DNA of 64,000 bases from Jeotgalibacillus aurantiacus (GCF_020595125.1 NZ_JACNMS010000003.1:496001-560000), one strand, 5' to 3'. Shown: positions 17,256 to 26,506, counted from the stretch's first letter. Notes: generated by a model from the sequence alone, not told the origin. Numbers and translations: made by a program.

Positions 17256-18836
17256 ATGCATGTGCCATTAATTTTAACGGATTTTCTTGATCGCGCTGTT
17301 ACACTTTACGGTGATAAAACAGCTGTCGTTGACGGAGAACGCTCGCTGACTTACAGCGATGTTGAAAAAAGGGTCAATCGTTTATCAAGGGGATTAGATG
17401 AACTTGGCATCAAAAAAGGAGATAAAGTGGCGTATCTGACGCCGAATTCCCTTGAGATGTTTGAGGGATTTTATGGACTGTACCAGGTGGGGGCTGTGAT
17501 GACGTCGCTCAACACGCGCCTTCGTCCGGAGGATTATCAGTTCATTTTAAATCACAGTGAAAGTAAAGTGCTGTTTGTTGCTGCAGACTTATATCCGCTC
17601 ATTGAATCAATCCGGCCAAATCTTGAAACCGTACATACATTTATTATTCATGACGGGGACGCAGAAGGCTGCCTTTCTTATGAACAATGGCTGTCCGACT
17701 ATTCAGAAGAAGCTTATGACAGGGTGCCACTTGAAGAAACTGATATTGCTTCGCTCCTTTATACGAGTGGGACAACGGGGGATCCAAAAGGGGTGCTCCT
17801 GTCACATCGTTCAAACTATCTCCATGCTTTAACGACAATGCATCACTTAAAAGTCAGTGATCAGGATACACTGCTTCACGTCCTGCCAATGTTTCACGTG
17901 AACGGATGGGGATCACCCTTTTATTACACGGCAAATGGTGCCACCCAGGTGATGCAGCGTAAAGTGGATCCGAAAGCCATCCTTGAAAATGTGGCTAAAC
18001 ATCAGGTCAGCATTATGCATATGGCGCCGACCGTTTTAAATATGCTGATTGAAGAATCATCCCACACGAACGCAACATTTGATCACGACTTAAGAGTAGT
18101 CATAGCCGGCTCTGCACCACCTCCGGCTTTTGTCAGGAAAGTGGAAGAGGAACTCGGGTGGGAATTTATTCAAGTATACGGCATGACAGAGATTTCACCG
18201 CTCGTCACAATGTCAGCTCACCGCAGTAATACGCACGTAAAAGACGCAGCCCATTCAGCTAAATTAAAATCCAAAACGGGCTATGAACTGATTGGCTCCA
18301 GGGTAAGAGTATTTAATGAAATGGGTGAAGAAGTCGCCCATGACGGTAAATCCATCGGCGAAATTGCGGTCCGCTCCAACAACGTGATGGAGGGCTACTT
18401 TAAAAATCCGGAAGCTACCTCAGCAACAATCCGCGATGGATGGCTGTATACAGGAGACATGGCAATAGTGGATGAGCGGGGATATATTGAAATCGTGGAT
18501 CGCAAAAAAGATGTCATTATCAGCGGCGGTGAAAATATTTCATCCATTGAGGTAGAGGCCGCTTTATACGATCACCCGGCGATTCTTGAGGCAGCGGTCA
18601 TTGCGGTACCACATGAAAAATGGGGAGAAGTTCCGCATGCCGTGATTGTCAAAAGAGAAGGCTACGAGTTAACAGAGGATGATATCATCGCATTCGCCAA
18701 TGAAAAACTGGCCCGATTTAAAATCCCAAAAAGCTTCAGCTTCACAAACCAGCTTCCAAAAACAGCATCAGGAAAAATCCAAAAAGTCGTGCTGCGAAAA
18801 GAATTCTGGGATAAGGACGGGAAGATGGTGAATTGA
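17256..18836 (+). CDS. Long-chain acyl-CoA ligase family protein
   Basis: Adenylate-forming enzyme of 526 aa activating a carboxylic acid with ATP and CoA. The P-loop-like TSGTTGDPKG is at residues 170-179, with YGMTE, GWLYTGD, DRKKDVIISGGENIS and the C-terminal catalytic Lys in LPKTASGKIQK. It resembles the medium/long-chain fatty-acyl-CoA synthetase branch of the AMP-binding family. The ribosome site AAAGGGGATGGG precedes the ATG. A cre-like site overlaps its promoter, fitting use of fatty acids when sugars are low. Confidence 0.9.
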   Translation: MHVPLILTDFLDRAVTLYGDKTAVVDGERSLTYSDVEKRVNRLSRGLDELGIKKGDKVAYLTPNSLEMFEGFYGLYQVGAVMTSLNTRLRPEDYQFILNHSESKVLFVAADLYPLIESIRPNLETVHTFIIHDGDAEGCLSYEQWLSDYSEEAYDRVPLEETDIASLLYTSGTTGDPKGVLLSHRSNYLHALTTMHHLKVSDQDTLLHVLPMFHVNGWGSPFYYTANGATQVMQRKVDPKAILENVAKHQVSIMHMAPTVLNMLIEESSHTNATFDHDLRVVIAGSAPPPAFVRKVEEELGWEFIQVYGMTEISPLVTMSAHRSNTHVKDAAHSAKLKSKTGYELIGSRVRVFNEMGEEVAHDGKSIGEIAVRSNNVMEGYFKNPEATSATIRDGWLYTGDMAIVDERGYIEIVDRKKDVIISGGENISSIEVEAALYDHPAILEAAVIAVPHEKWGEVPHAVIVKREGYELTEDDIIAFANEKLARFKIPKSFSFTNQLPKTASGKIQKVVLRKEFWDKDGKMVN

Positions 18837-18875
18837 TCAGTAATCGATGATGACCAAACTGAACAGGAGGATAAG

Positions 18876-19145
18876 ATGAAAAATAGTATTTCCGCTCTGA
18901 TTTTAACCATCTTTGGTCTTTTAGTTGCCTACATGATCTTTCCGCCATTTAACATATCCTTTGGTAAAGGATCAATGCTAGCCATACCAATTGGATTTAT
19001 CATTTTTTTGATAGGGGTAACATATGGCATCATTGCCTTCTATAAAAAAGAAAAAGGAGTCCTGAAATATATTTCGTTAACACCTATTCCACTAGGCGTT
19101 TTGTATGTGGTCTTCATATTTTATTTGTTTGAAGGGCTGATATAA
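18876..19145 (+). CDS. Small membrane protein, unknown
   Basis: 89 aa with three hydrophobic segments (about residues 5-23, 31-53 and 66-86) separated by short charged loops. AGGAGG precedes the ATG. It lies 39 nt after the acyl-CoA ligase gene, possibly on the same transcript. No family recognised. Confidence 0.6.
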   Translation: MKNSISALILTIFGLLVAYMIFPPFNISFGKGSMLAIPIGFIIFLIGVTYGIIAFYKKEKGVLKYISLTPIPLGVLYVVFIFYLFEGLI

Positions 19146-19218
19146 TTCATAGAACTTTTGAAGTGACAATTAGACTTCACTTTGAAAAGCTCATTGAAGA
19201 TCGTAGTTCCAAACCAGA

Positions 19219-19289
19219 GTGCCTGGTCATTCCGTAGACTCCCTGCGCGCCGGAGCTAGACAAAGAAAAGCGAAGGAATGACCCGGCAC
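19219..19289. repeat. Dispersed intergenic repeat, short copy E4
   Basis: Arms GTGCCTGGTCATTCC (19219-19233) and GGAATGACCCGGCAC (19275-19289), 14 of 15 pairing. They enclose only a remnant of the core (GTAGACTCCCTGCGCGCCGGAGCTAGACAAA region). Arm sequence equals E5, so this looks like an internally deleted copy. Confidence 0.8.
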
Positions 19290-19305
19290 GGTTTACTTAT
19301 ACTAT

Positions 19306-19347
19306 AAAAAAGGGTCAAACATGATCGCCTCATGTTTGACCCTTTTT
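19306..19347. terminator. Bidirectional terminator
   Basis: AAAAAGGGTCAAACATGA / TCATGTTTGACCCTTTTT with a short loop. A-run and T-run on both sides serve the convergent membrane-protein and YceI genes. Confidence 0.9.
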
Positions 19348-19363
19348 ACTTTTTATAACAAAC

Positions 19364-19891
19364 TTACGCTTCCTGTGCCTGAATCTGCAGGTTAATTTTG
19401 ATGTCTTCTCCTACAAGCACACCGCCTGTTTCAAGCGCCTGGTTCCACGTTAAGCCGTATTCCTTACGGTTCAGCTTGCCGGTAGCAGAGAAACCGACTT
19501 TTTCGTTCCCCCATGGATCTTTTCCAGCACCTTCATATTCCACAGTGAAAGTTTCCTTGCGTGTTACATCCTTAATCGTTACATCACCAGTTAACTCGTA
19601 CTCGTCGTCACCGGTTTTCTTTACATCTGTCGAAACGAACGTGATGTTTGGAAATTGCTCAACTTCAAAGAAGTCAGCTGAACGAAGGTGATTATCGCGG
19701 TCCTGATTGCGTGTGTCAATTGAATTTACATCAATAGAAAAGCGGATATCAGCTCCAGTAAGGTCAGTCGGATCAGCGGTTACATCTGCTGAAAAGTCAT
19801 GGAAAGATCCTTTTACCTTTGAGATCATCATATGCTTTACTGAAAAATCGATACTTGAGTGTGCTGCGTCTACTGCCCATTTTTTTGTCAT
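19364..19891 (-). CDS. YceI-family lipid-binding-fold protein
   Basis: 175 aa of the YceI family (a lipocalin-like beta barrel that binds isoprenoid or similar lipids). Starts MTKKWAVDAAHSSIDFSVKH, and DIRFSIDVNSIDTRNQDRD and the late KINLQIQAQEA are typical. No signal peptide, so cytosolic, as in other Firmicute members. AAGGAGG precedes the ATG. A strong promoter and a perfect palindrome lie upstream. Physiological role not established; in Firmicutes such genes are often induced by electrophile or thiol stress. Confidence 0.9.
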   Translation of the reverse strand: MTKKWAVDAAHSSIDFSVKHMMISKVKGSFHDFSADVTADPTDLTGADIRFSIDVNSIDTRNQDRDNHLRSADFFEVEQFPNITFVSTDVKKTGDDEYELTGDVTIKDVTRKETFTVEYEGAGKDPWGNEKVGFSATGKLNRKEYGLTWNQALETGGVLVGEDIKINLQIQAQEA

Positions 19892-19911
19892 AGAAAATTC
19901 CTCCTTAAAAC

Positions 19912-19930
19912 AAGTTACATTAAGTAACTT
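19912..19930. promoter_or_regulatory. Inverted repeat in the YceI leader
   Basis: AAGTTAC / GTAACTT separated by 5 nt, between the promoter and the ribosome site of the YceI gene. It could be an operator. Confidence 0.35.
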
Positions 19931-19947
19931 GGTTAGTATTTGTAATT

Positions 19948-19976
19948 AGTATATTCTGAGCTAAAAAGAAAGTCAA
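19948..19976 (-). promoter_or_regulatory. Sigma-A promoter of the YceI gene
   Basis: On the minus strand TTGACT (19976-19971), 17-nt spacer, TATACT (19953-19948), 57 nt upstream of the ATG. Confidence 0.75.
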
Positions 19977-19984
19977 TAACTTTC

Positions 19985-19998
19985 TCTCGAATTCGAGA
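19985..19998. promoter_or_regulatory. Perfect palindrome resembling an MhqR box
   Basis: TCTCGAATTCGAGA, a perfect 14-nt palindrome 8 bp upstream of the YceI -35. It resembles the core I recall for the MarR-type quinone sensor MhqR of B. subtilis (TATCTCGAATTCGAGATA). No MhqR gene is in the window. Confidence 0.5.
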
Positions 19999-20179
19999 TA
20001 TTTTTTATTTAATCTATATACCGCTCGTCTGGACTTGAAAATATTTGCGATCAGGAGCACAATAGAAACTTTAAAGAATAAGCCTGTTTCTTCACATAAT
20101 TATCATTGAATTCTTTGGAAATAGAGTGAAAAATGGTAAGAAAGGGTAGTAGAATATAAGAAAAGAGGAGGGTGACACG

Positions 20180-21301
20180 ATGAGTAACAGACATTCACAT
20201 GAATCATCTTCAGATCAACCATCGTCTAAATCTCCTTCAAAAGATTTCAGTAAACCTTCGAAACCTTTTTTCAGGCCGATGAGCCTTTTAACGCTGGTTT
20301 TTGTGATCTGTATCTTATCTCTTGGAGCAGTATATGTCTATGAGACATGGAGAAATCATCAGGTTGAAGCATGGAAGACTTCGGCGGAAAATGCCGCTTT
20401 TAATAAACAATGGAAAGACGCAGAAAGAGATCTGGCACGAGCTGCCTCTGTGCGTCCGGAATATGAAGAGTTGCGCCAGAGTCTGACAGCAGTCAGAGAT
20501 GCGCGTTTGTTTGAAAAAAAGATTGCACGGCTGGAGGAGAAGTTAGCGGCTGGACAGATTGAAGAAGTAGAAAACGAGATTCGTGATATCCGTGAGACAC
20601 TTCAAAAAGACAAAAACGGCCTGCTCTTTCTGGAACAGCAAAAAATAATGTCTTTAAAAGAATCCACGCTTATTACTTCGATTAAAAATGAAATCAAAGA
20701 GCCTTTATCCATTCAGGCTTTGGCTGGAAAGTTGCTTGAGGTATCGGAGATTAATCGTCCCGAGGCTAAAGAGGTTCAAAACCTCATACGAAATCAGATT
20801 GCGGGATTATCAATTGATCAGGCTTCTGCAGAATTAAATAAGTTTCATTTTACAGAAGCGCTGAATATTGTCGAGATTGGACTTGGATATGCACCATTGC
20901 ATGAAGAATTGATTCAATTTAAAAAAACCATTGAAGCTGAGCGTAATGCCTATCAGGAAGAGGAATATATCAGGCTTGCTGAAGCGCAGGAAGAAGCTGA
21001 AAGGCAGGATCATTTTAACCGTACTGAGGCAGTGTCAGTGGAAGAATGGGAAGTGAAAAATATAAATGATACCATTCAATTGACAGGTACGATTAAGAAT
21101 AACGGAACAAGACCGATCAGCTGGATTGAAATTGAGTGGACCGTTACAGACAAAGTTGGACAGGTGATGTCCGAGAGTCTGACGGTCGTGGATCCCGAAT
21201 ATGTCTTACCTGACGGAGAGGGTTCTTTTAAAGATGAATTAAATTTGTCAGGAGACTATGAAAAAGTGGAGATTACATCCATCACATGGTATTTGGAATA
21301 G
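20180..21301 (+). CDS. Single-pass membrane protein with FxLYD-like domain
   Basis: 373 aa. A Ser/Lys/Pro-rich cytosolic N-terminus (1-32) is followed by one transmembrane segment (about 35-54) and a long charged helical/coiled-coil region (about 60-280). A C-terminal beta domain (about 285-373; WEVKNINDTIQLTGTIKNNG) resembles the FxLYD fold of extracytoplasmic proteins. It stands 9 nt before an HtrA-like protease gene, so the pair probably acts together at the outer membrane face. Specific function unknown. Confidence 0.7.
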   Translation: MSNRHSHESSSDQPSSKSPSKDFSKPSKPFFRPMSLLTLVFVICILSLGAVYVYETWRNHQVEAWKTSAENAAFNKQWKDAERDLARAASVRPEYEELRQSLTAVRDARLFEKKIARLEEKLAAGQIEEVENEIRDIRETLQKDKNGLLFLEQQKIMSLKESTLITSIKNEIKEPLSIQALAGKLLEVSEINRPEAKEVQNLIRNQIAGLSIDQASAELNKFHFTEALNIVEIGLGYAPLHEELIQFKKTIEAERNAYQEEEYIRLAEAQEEAERQDHFNRTEAVSVEEWEVKNINDTIQLTGTIKNNGTRPISWIEIEWTVTDKVGQVMSESLTVVDPEYVLPDGEGSFKDELNLSGDYEKVEITSITWYLE

Positions 21302-21310
21302 GGGTGAAGT

Positions 21311-22456
21311 ATGAAGAAAAAATGGATTTCCAGCATACTTGTCTCCGTTACATTAATTGCCCTTACAGTATGGGGAGGCCTGATGCTTAGGGAAGAAATA
21401 CAGCAAAACGTTAAAGAAGAACCTTCTTATCTGGTTAGTAACCAGCTTGATTCTTCACAGCGGAATTTTATTGAACAGCTTTCTCTTAATCGCGAAGAGG
21501 CACTTTTTGAAGCGCAGCAAAAAGTCATTCAGATCGAAACCCCTATCGGTTCAATAGGATCAGGGTTTATTTATAACACGGAAGGGGCAGTCGTCACGAA
21601 TGCCCATGTGGTGGCAAATGCTTCTGAAGTCACGGTCATTACGGCTGACTCTGCCCGTTACGATGGTGTTGTCATCGGCATCAGTGAAAAAGAGGATATT
21701 GCTGTGATACAGGTTGATGAATTGAAGGGGAGAGAGCCTTTGGAGTTGGAACTCGACAGGGAAGCGCAGGTGCTTGATCAGGTGCTGGCACTGGGAAGTC
21801 CGCTTGGATTTCAGAACACGGTAACAGCGGGTGAGATCAACGGGACCAACCGATCATTCACCATTGAGCCGTTTATATACGAGAATATTGATCAGTTTAC
21901 TGCTGCGATTTCTCCGGGAAATAGCGGTGGCCCTTTACTGAATTCATCAACAATGAAGGTAATCGGTATTAATTCAGCGGAGGAACCTGAACAGAATCTT
22001 GGTTATAGCATCCCCATTATTGATGTGAAAGATCAGATTGATGAATGGATCGCCTCACCGATGCAGGAGCTCCCGTCATTTGAGAATTACGCCGATCAGC
22101 CACAGGATGCAGTCGTTCCAACATTGGAAGAACAGGCTCTGTATATTGCACAATATTATTTATCCAGTATTGAATTTGGTGACTATGTTACGGCTTATTC
22201 TTTACTTGGCGCAGACTATCAGAATGACACGAGCTTTAACACATTTAAAGACGAATTTCGAAATCTGCTTTCCATTTCTCTGAAGACGTCTGAAGGTATT
22301 GCGATTTCCGGAGAGGTCGAAGTGAGAGCGACTGTTGAAAAAGAGGAAATTGTTTCGGGTAAACCTGAAAAAAATCTTTACTCCTATCGCTTTTTGATCA
22401 CAGATGAGAATGGTCAGATGAAAATTAAACGGCTGGAATATCAGGAAGCAGAATGA
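21311..22456 (+). CDS. HtrA-like membrane serine protease without PDZ domain
   Basis: 381 aa. N-terminal membrane anchor (about 5-25) and trypsin-like domain with catalytic His99 (NAHVV), Asp129 (KEDIAVIQV) and Ser205 (GNSGGPL). It would act outside the membrane in protein quality control. A PDZ domain, usual in HtrA/DegP, is absent. Instead there is a C-terminal ~120-residue domain (ALYIAQYYLSSIEFGDYVTAY) that may be NTF2-like. Co-transcribed with the FxLYD-like gene and followed by a strong terminator. Confidence 0.82.
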   Translation: MKKKWISSILVSVTLIALTVWGGLMLREEIQQNVKEEPSYLVSNQLDSSQRNFIEQLSLNREEALFEAQQKVIQIETPIGSIGSGFIYNTEGAVVTNAHVVANASEVTVITADSARYDGVVIGISEKEDIAVIQVDELKGREPLELELDREAQVLDQVLALGSPLGFQNTVTAGEINGTNRSFTIEPFIYENIDQFTAAISPGNSGGPLLNSSTMKVIGINSAEEPEQNLGYSIPIIDVKDQIDEWIASPMQELPSFENYADQPQDAVVPTLEEQALYIAQYYLSSIEFGDYVTAYSLLGADYQNDTSFNTFKDEFRNLLSISLKTSEGIAISGEVEVRATVEKEEIVSGKPEKNLYSYRFLITDENGQMKIKRLEYQEAE

Positions 22457-22463
22457 CAGGCAT

Positions 22464-22497
22464 AAAAAAACAGCGGGAAATTTCCCGCTGTTTTTTT
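22464..22497. terminator. Bidirectional terminator
   Basis: CAGCGGGAAA / TTTCCCGCTG perfect stem flanked by A7 and T7, between the convergent protease and YodB-type genes. Confidence 0.92.
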
Positions 22498-22501
22498 ATA
22501 T

Positions 22502-22822
22502 TCAATGACTGGAGTCAATCCATTCATCCGCCCACTTCTGTACGCCGTCCAGAATAGGAGTGAGCGAGTGTCCTTTATCAGTCAGACTGTATTCAATTCG
22601 AACCGGAGTTTCAGGGTACACGTCTCTTGCGACGAGACCATGCTCTTCCAGTTCTTTTAAACGTTCGGTTAGAATTTTGTTGCTGATCTGAGGGATCGGC
22701 TCTGCAATTTCCGAAAAGCGTTTAGGACCTTCGGCAAGTACACGGATAATCACACCATTCCAGCGTTTGCCGAGAATTTGAAACGCCTGCTCGAATTTGG
22801 GACATAAAGACATCGCGGCCAT
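22502..22822 (-). CDS. yodB: HxlR/DUF24 regulator, YodB-type
   Basis: 106-aa winged-helix DNA-binding protein. The N-terminus with CPKFEQAFQILGKRWNG closely resembles B. subtilis YodB, a repressor of quinone and azo reductases. Its redox-sensing Cys is conserved here as Cys7. YodB's C-terminal cysteines are absent: this protein ends in DSSH, so only one-cysteine sensing (mixed disulfide or S-alkylation) is possible. AAAGGAGGG precedes the ATG. The target genes are probably stress enzymes. An independent HxlR paralogue is the alternative. Confidence 0.8.
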   Translation of the reverse strand: MAAMSLCPKFEQAFQILGKRWNGVIIRVLAEGPKRFSEIAEPIPQISNKILTERLKELEEHGLVARDVYPETPVRIEYSLTDKGHSLTPILDGVQKWADEWIDSSH

Positions 22823-22896
22823 CCTTTTCCCTCCTTTATATGAAAGATGCGTTTAGTCAATCTAAGTATACAGGAGGAGGAGTGGGTTCGTCACCT

Positions 22897-23817
22897 TCAG
22901 CGGTTTAACAGCGTTTCGTATATTTTCACGTTGGCATAAGCTGCTTCCAAAACCGGTGCTTCAAGCTGATACTGGCTCGCTTTTTCCAGCAGCCAGCCCT
23001 GCAGGTGATGCGTTTCAGTCTGAAGTCCCTTTTCCATATCGCGCTGCATAGAGGATTTCATGCCGTATTCCATCTCCTGCATTCTCTTCATCTGAATGTC
23101 CGGCAGGTTATGGGCAATCGGAGCTTCAATCGCTCTCATGATCATCGAAATTTCTTTAAATAGACGCTCGAGGGTTTGTTTGGCAGCAGGAATTTCAACG
23201 GCAGGGCCCACCGGAGCGCGCATGAGCGTAGTAATGCCGGACATTGCTGTGATGAAAGAATATTTGTGCCACATATCCTGCATAATCGTGTCACTTCTTT
23301 TAAAGGATGCCTTCGTACCATTAAAAATTTCTTCCAATGCTGAAATTCTGTCAGTTTGACGGCCATCCCGTTCGCCGTATACGAGATCATGAACGGGGCT
23401 CGATTGAACAACGGCTCCATTTTCATCAAGTGTCGTTTCAATAAAACAGAGTCCTCCAAGAACACGATCCTCTCCGAACGCTTCAATCAATGGATCGAGG
23501 TGGGCGATACCATTCAGCAACGGAAGGATCATGGTCTTGCTGTGGACAAAAGGTGTAATATCCTTGATCACCTGATCAAGATGATAAGCTTTGGTTGTCA
23601 GGATGATGAGATCAAATGTCTCGCCCTGATCCTGAGCAGTCAGTAAAATAGGCGCTGTTGAATAATCTCCATGGGGACTTTTGATGACAAGCCCCATTTG
23701 CTGCAGCTGACGTTTGCGGTTTTCACGGACAAGAAACGTTACTTTCTGTCCTTTTTCCATCAGTCTCCCACCGAAATAGCCTCCAATTCCCCCGGCACCG
23801 GCAATTAGAATATTCAT
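22897..23817 (-). CDS. panE: 2-dehydropantoate 2-reductase
   Basis: Ketopantoate reductase family, 306 aa, NADPH-dependent, pantothenate/CoA pathway. Rossmann motif GAGGIGGYFGG is at residues 7-17, TTKAYHLDQVI carries the conserved Lys, and the helical C-terminal domain has the usual length. The ATG at 23817 is chosen for GGAGG 8 nt upstream; the frame extends upstream without a ribosome site. Bacilli often carry several PanE-like paralogues, so another 2-ketoacid is possible. Confidence 0.85.
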   Translation of the reverse strand: MNILIAGAGGIGGYFGGRLMEKGQKVTFLVRENRKRQLQQMGLVIKSPHGDYSTAPILLTAQDQGETFDLIILTTKAYHLDQVIKDITPFVHSKTMILPLLNGIAHLDPLIEAFGEDRVLGGLCFIETTLDENGAVVQSSPVHDLVYGERDGRQTDRISALEEIFNGTKASFKRSDTIMQDMWHKYSFITAMSGITTLMRAPVGPAVEIPAAKQTLERLFKEISMIMRAIEAPIAHNLPDIQMKRMQEMEYGMKSSMQRDMEKGLQTETHHLQGWLLEKASQYQLEAPVLEAAYANVKIYETLLNR

Positions 23818-23984
23818 GATGCAAACCTCCAATTCAGTTTTAGTCATTATTGATCATACGTCATTTCGAAAGAAGTCGAAAGAAAAGTCGATTGAATTTT
23901 ATAAAAATTCCTTTTCATCCCATAATGATCACACTATAATTAGGTTAATTGACTTACATAGATACATATAGGGGGATTATTTTT

Positions 23985-25484
23985 ATGACAAATGGGGGAG
24001 TGGGGAAGCGTGAGACAGAACAAAAGCTGTCTGTCCTTCTTTGCAAAATATTTCTTGTTTCTGCTGCTTTAATGGTTGTTAACATGGTTGCGCAGGTATT
24101 ACTATACGGAATACCTGATTTGACGGTAATGAATGTATTGTATAACACACAGTTCCTGCTGCTGATCTTACCGCCTCTTTACTATAAATTGTCCAGGGAA
24201 CCGGTCTATTTTAAGGAGTTATCTGTTTTGTCCACTCTTTTATTGGCGTTTATTTTTTATTCAAACGCCTGGGTGAATGTTCCGTATTTCTGGTTTGTAC
24301 CACTGGGTATTGCAGCGGTTTATGCGGATGCAAAGCTGATGAAAAAAGCATTGATTTCGACCGCGGTTCTGCTGGGAGTAGCTCAGTTTGTTCATTTGTA
24401 TTTTGCAGAGCCGATGACCGTTACGACGTCGATGGAATTCGCCATTTTAACAGGAGCTTATCATATCGTTCAATATGTTCCGATCGCGATTATTCTGTTA
24501 TATGCTGTGCGCCGTGCGCGGATCAAAACTGAACAAAGTGAAGAACTAAAAGAAGCGCTTCAAACAATGCTTGAAAAAGTGGAAAGTACCGCTGTTAAAC
24601 TGGAAGGAAAAGTTGAGAGCCTGACTGATCAGTTAAATGGATCCTCACAGGCTGTGACTTCAGTGAGCAGACAGTTAGAAAAAATGGAAGCGGTATCATT
24701 TCATTACCGTGAATCTTCAGCAGCTGCCGAACAGCATGCTGATGGAATTATCAATGAGGTCAGAAATGTATCAGCACGTACAGATGAGATGCACCTTTTA
24801 ACAGATGAAGTGATCCATGCTGCTGCTCAAAATCAGGCGAATCTGAGGGATACAATCAGACAGATGTCTGAAGTCCAAAGTTCGTCTGAAAAATCTGTTG
24901 ATACCGTTCAGGTCCTTGATGAAAAAACGAAGGAAATTGATCAGGCACTGAATTTAATCGAAGGAATCGCTGATCAGACAAATCTTCTGGCACTGAATGC
25001 ATCCATTGAAGCGGCAAGAGCAGGAGAGCATGGAAAAGGATTTGCGATTGTGGCAGATGAGGTAAGAAAGCTTGCAGAACAATCCTCTGTTTCTTCTGAA
25101 CACATCAGAGCGATCGTCTCCGACATCTCAAACGCTAAAGAGGAGGTCGTTCAGTCGCTGAATAGCACAAAAGGAAAAATCGATACGAGTATGGCTTCTA
25201 TTCAGGACACTGCTACTGTTTTTCAGCAGCTGATTGGACGTCAGGAACAACTGAAGCAGCAGCTCAATCAGGTCATTGAGGCATCAAAGGGTTCCGCTCA
25301 AAGCGGACAGTCTGTTCATGAAGCCATGCAGGTACTTCAGCAGCACGCATCAGAAAATGATAAAAGCATTGAAGACATCATTGATTCCATGCACAGATTA
25401 GAACAAACATTTAACGACATCCAATCCTTTGCCGATGAGGTAAAAGGACAGGCAAATGACCTGATGGCTAACCTGAAAAAATAA
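23985..25484 (+). CDS. Methyl-accepting chemotaxis protein
   Basis: 499 aa. The N-terminal ~180 residues hold about six hydrophobic segments with no extracellular sensor domain. A coiled coil and a full cytoplasmic signalling domain with the tip motif [16 protein letters not shown] follow. No HAMP domain is evident. It would feed the CheA/CheW pathway from a membrane-embedded or indirect cue. The ATG at 23985 follows GGGGGA; an in-frame ATG at 23949 is less likely. It stands alone, with no other chemotaxis genes nearby. Confidence 0.88.
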   Translation: MTNGGVGKRETEQKLSVLLCKIFLVSAALMVVNMVAQVLLYGIPDLTVMNVLYNTQFLLLILPPLYYKLSREPVYFKELSVLSTLLLAFIFYSNAWVNVPYFWFVPLGIAAVYADAKLMKKALISTAVLLGVAQFVHLYFAEPMTVTTSMEFAILTGAYHIVQYVPIAIILLYAVRRARIKTEQSEELKEALQTMLEKVESTAVKLEGKVESLTDQLNGSSQAVTSVSRQLEKMEAVSFHYRESSAAAEQHADGIINEVRNVSARTDEMHLLTDEVIHAAAQNQANLRDTIRQMSEVQSSSEKSVDTVQVLDEKTKEIDQALNLIEGIADQTNLLALNASIEAARAGEHGKGFAIVADEVRKLAEQSSVSSEHIRAIVSDISNAKEEVVQSLNSTKGKIDTSMASIQDTATVFQQLIGRQEQLKQQLNQVIEASKGSAQSGQSVHEAMQVLQQHASENDKSIEDIIDSMHRLEQTFNDIQSFADEVKGQANDLMANLKK

Positions 25485-25576
25485 TCCTGAAACCTTTTGT
25501 TCAGAAAAAACGTCTATATAGGAGACAGTCAAACCTGACTGCTCTGTTAAATATGGAAATCAAAAGGAGAAATACA

Positions 25577-26506
25577 ATGTTAAAACGCATATTATTATCA
25601 ACGATGGCGGTTATGCTCATGGTACCTGCTCTGTATGCAGGCGCATCTGATCATAACACGGAAGAAAGTATTGACGAGCGCTTCGGCCTGCCGATTCTCG
25701 TACTTGGTGGCACGCTTTCTGAGGATCAAAAGCAGGAAGTGCGCGAAATGCTTGAAGTAAACGATCCGGAAATGGTGGAAGAAGTGGTCGTAACCGGCGA
25801 AGATCTTGTGCGTTATATTGATGGAGAAGATCGCAATGCACGTATGTTTTCTTCAGCTAAAATCACACGTGAGGATGACGGGCACGGGCTTGTTATTGAG
25901 CGTGTAACCCCTGAAAATATTACTGAAGTAACGGACAGTATGTATGCGAATGCTCTCTTAACAGCAGGGATTGAAAATGCCACAGTGGAAATCGCTTCTC
26001 CTGTAAAAGTAAGTGGGCACTCTGCGCTTACAGGGATTTACAAAGCATACGAAGTGAGTGGTGAAGAGCTTGATACAGCAAGACTTGAAGTAGCCAATGA
26101 TGAATTAAATCTGGCAACGGACCTTGCAAACAAAGAAGGCATTGATCAGGAAAAAGTAAGTGAACTCTTAACAGAAATCAAACAGGCGATTGCTGAGCAG
26201 AATCCGGCAACTCGTGAAGATGTCGAGCAGATTGTTAACGATCAGCTGACAAATCTTGAAATTAATCTGAGTGAGGAAGATCGTCAAAGATTAACAGACT
26301 TGTTTGAACAGATGAGAAATTTAAATATCAATTTTGATAACGTATCACAGCAGCTGAATGATTTATCCACAGCGATCCAGGATCAGCTCAGCGACGTGAT
26401 CAATGATGAAGGTTTCTGGCAGGGAGTGCGCGACTTCTTCCAGGGGATTATCGACGCCATTTCAGGCATTTTTGGTGGCGGCACAGAGGATGAATCAACT
26501 CCATAA
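25577..26506 (+). CDS. Secreted DUF1002 protein (YpuA-like)
   Basis: 309 aa with an N-terminal signal peptide ending around ALYAGA (about residues 16-21). The body matches the DUF1002 family (YpuA of B. subtilis): FGLPILVLGGTLSEDQK, VERVTPENITEVT and ALLTAGIENATVEIASP. A Gln/Asn-rich helical C-terminal region ends in a glycine-rich segment. It is secreted or wall-associated, function unknown. The start is set by AAAAGGAG before the ATG at 25577. It has a single-gene transcript with a terminator. Confidence 0.85.
   Translation: MLKRILLSTMAVMLMVPALYAGASDHNTEESIDERFGLPILVLGGTLSEDQKQEVREMLEVNDPEMVEEVVVTGEDLVRYIDGEDRNARMFSSAKITREDDGHGLVIERVTPENITEVTDSMYANALLTAGIENATVEIASPVKVSGHSALTGIYKAYEVSGEELDTARLEVANDELNLATDLANKEGIDQEKVSELLTEIKQAIAEQNPATREDVEQIVNDQLTNLEINLSEEDRQRLTDLFEQMRNLNINFDNVSQQLNDLSTAIQDQLSDVINDEGFWQGVRDFFQGIIDAISGIFGGGTEDESTP

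Noticed and set aside
19941-19953. YodB-type operator in the YceI promoter
   Set aside because: TACT elements there form a direct, not inverted, arrangement, so they do not fit the TACT-n-AGTA pattern.
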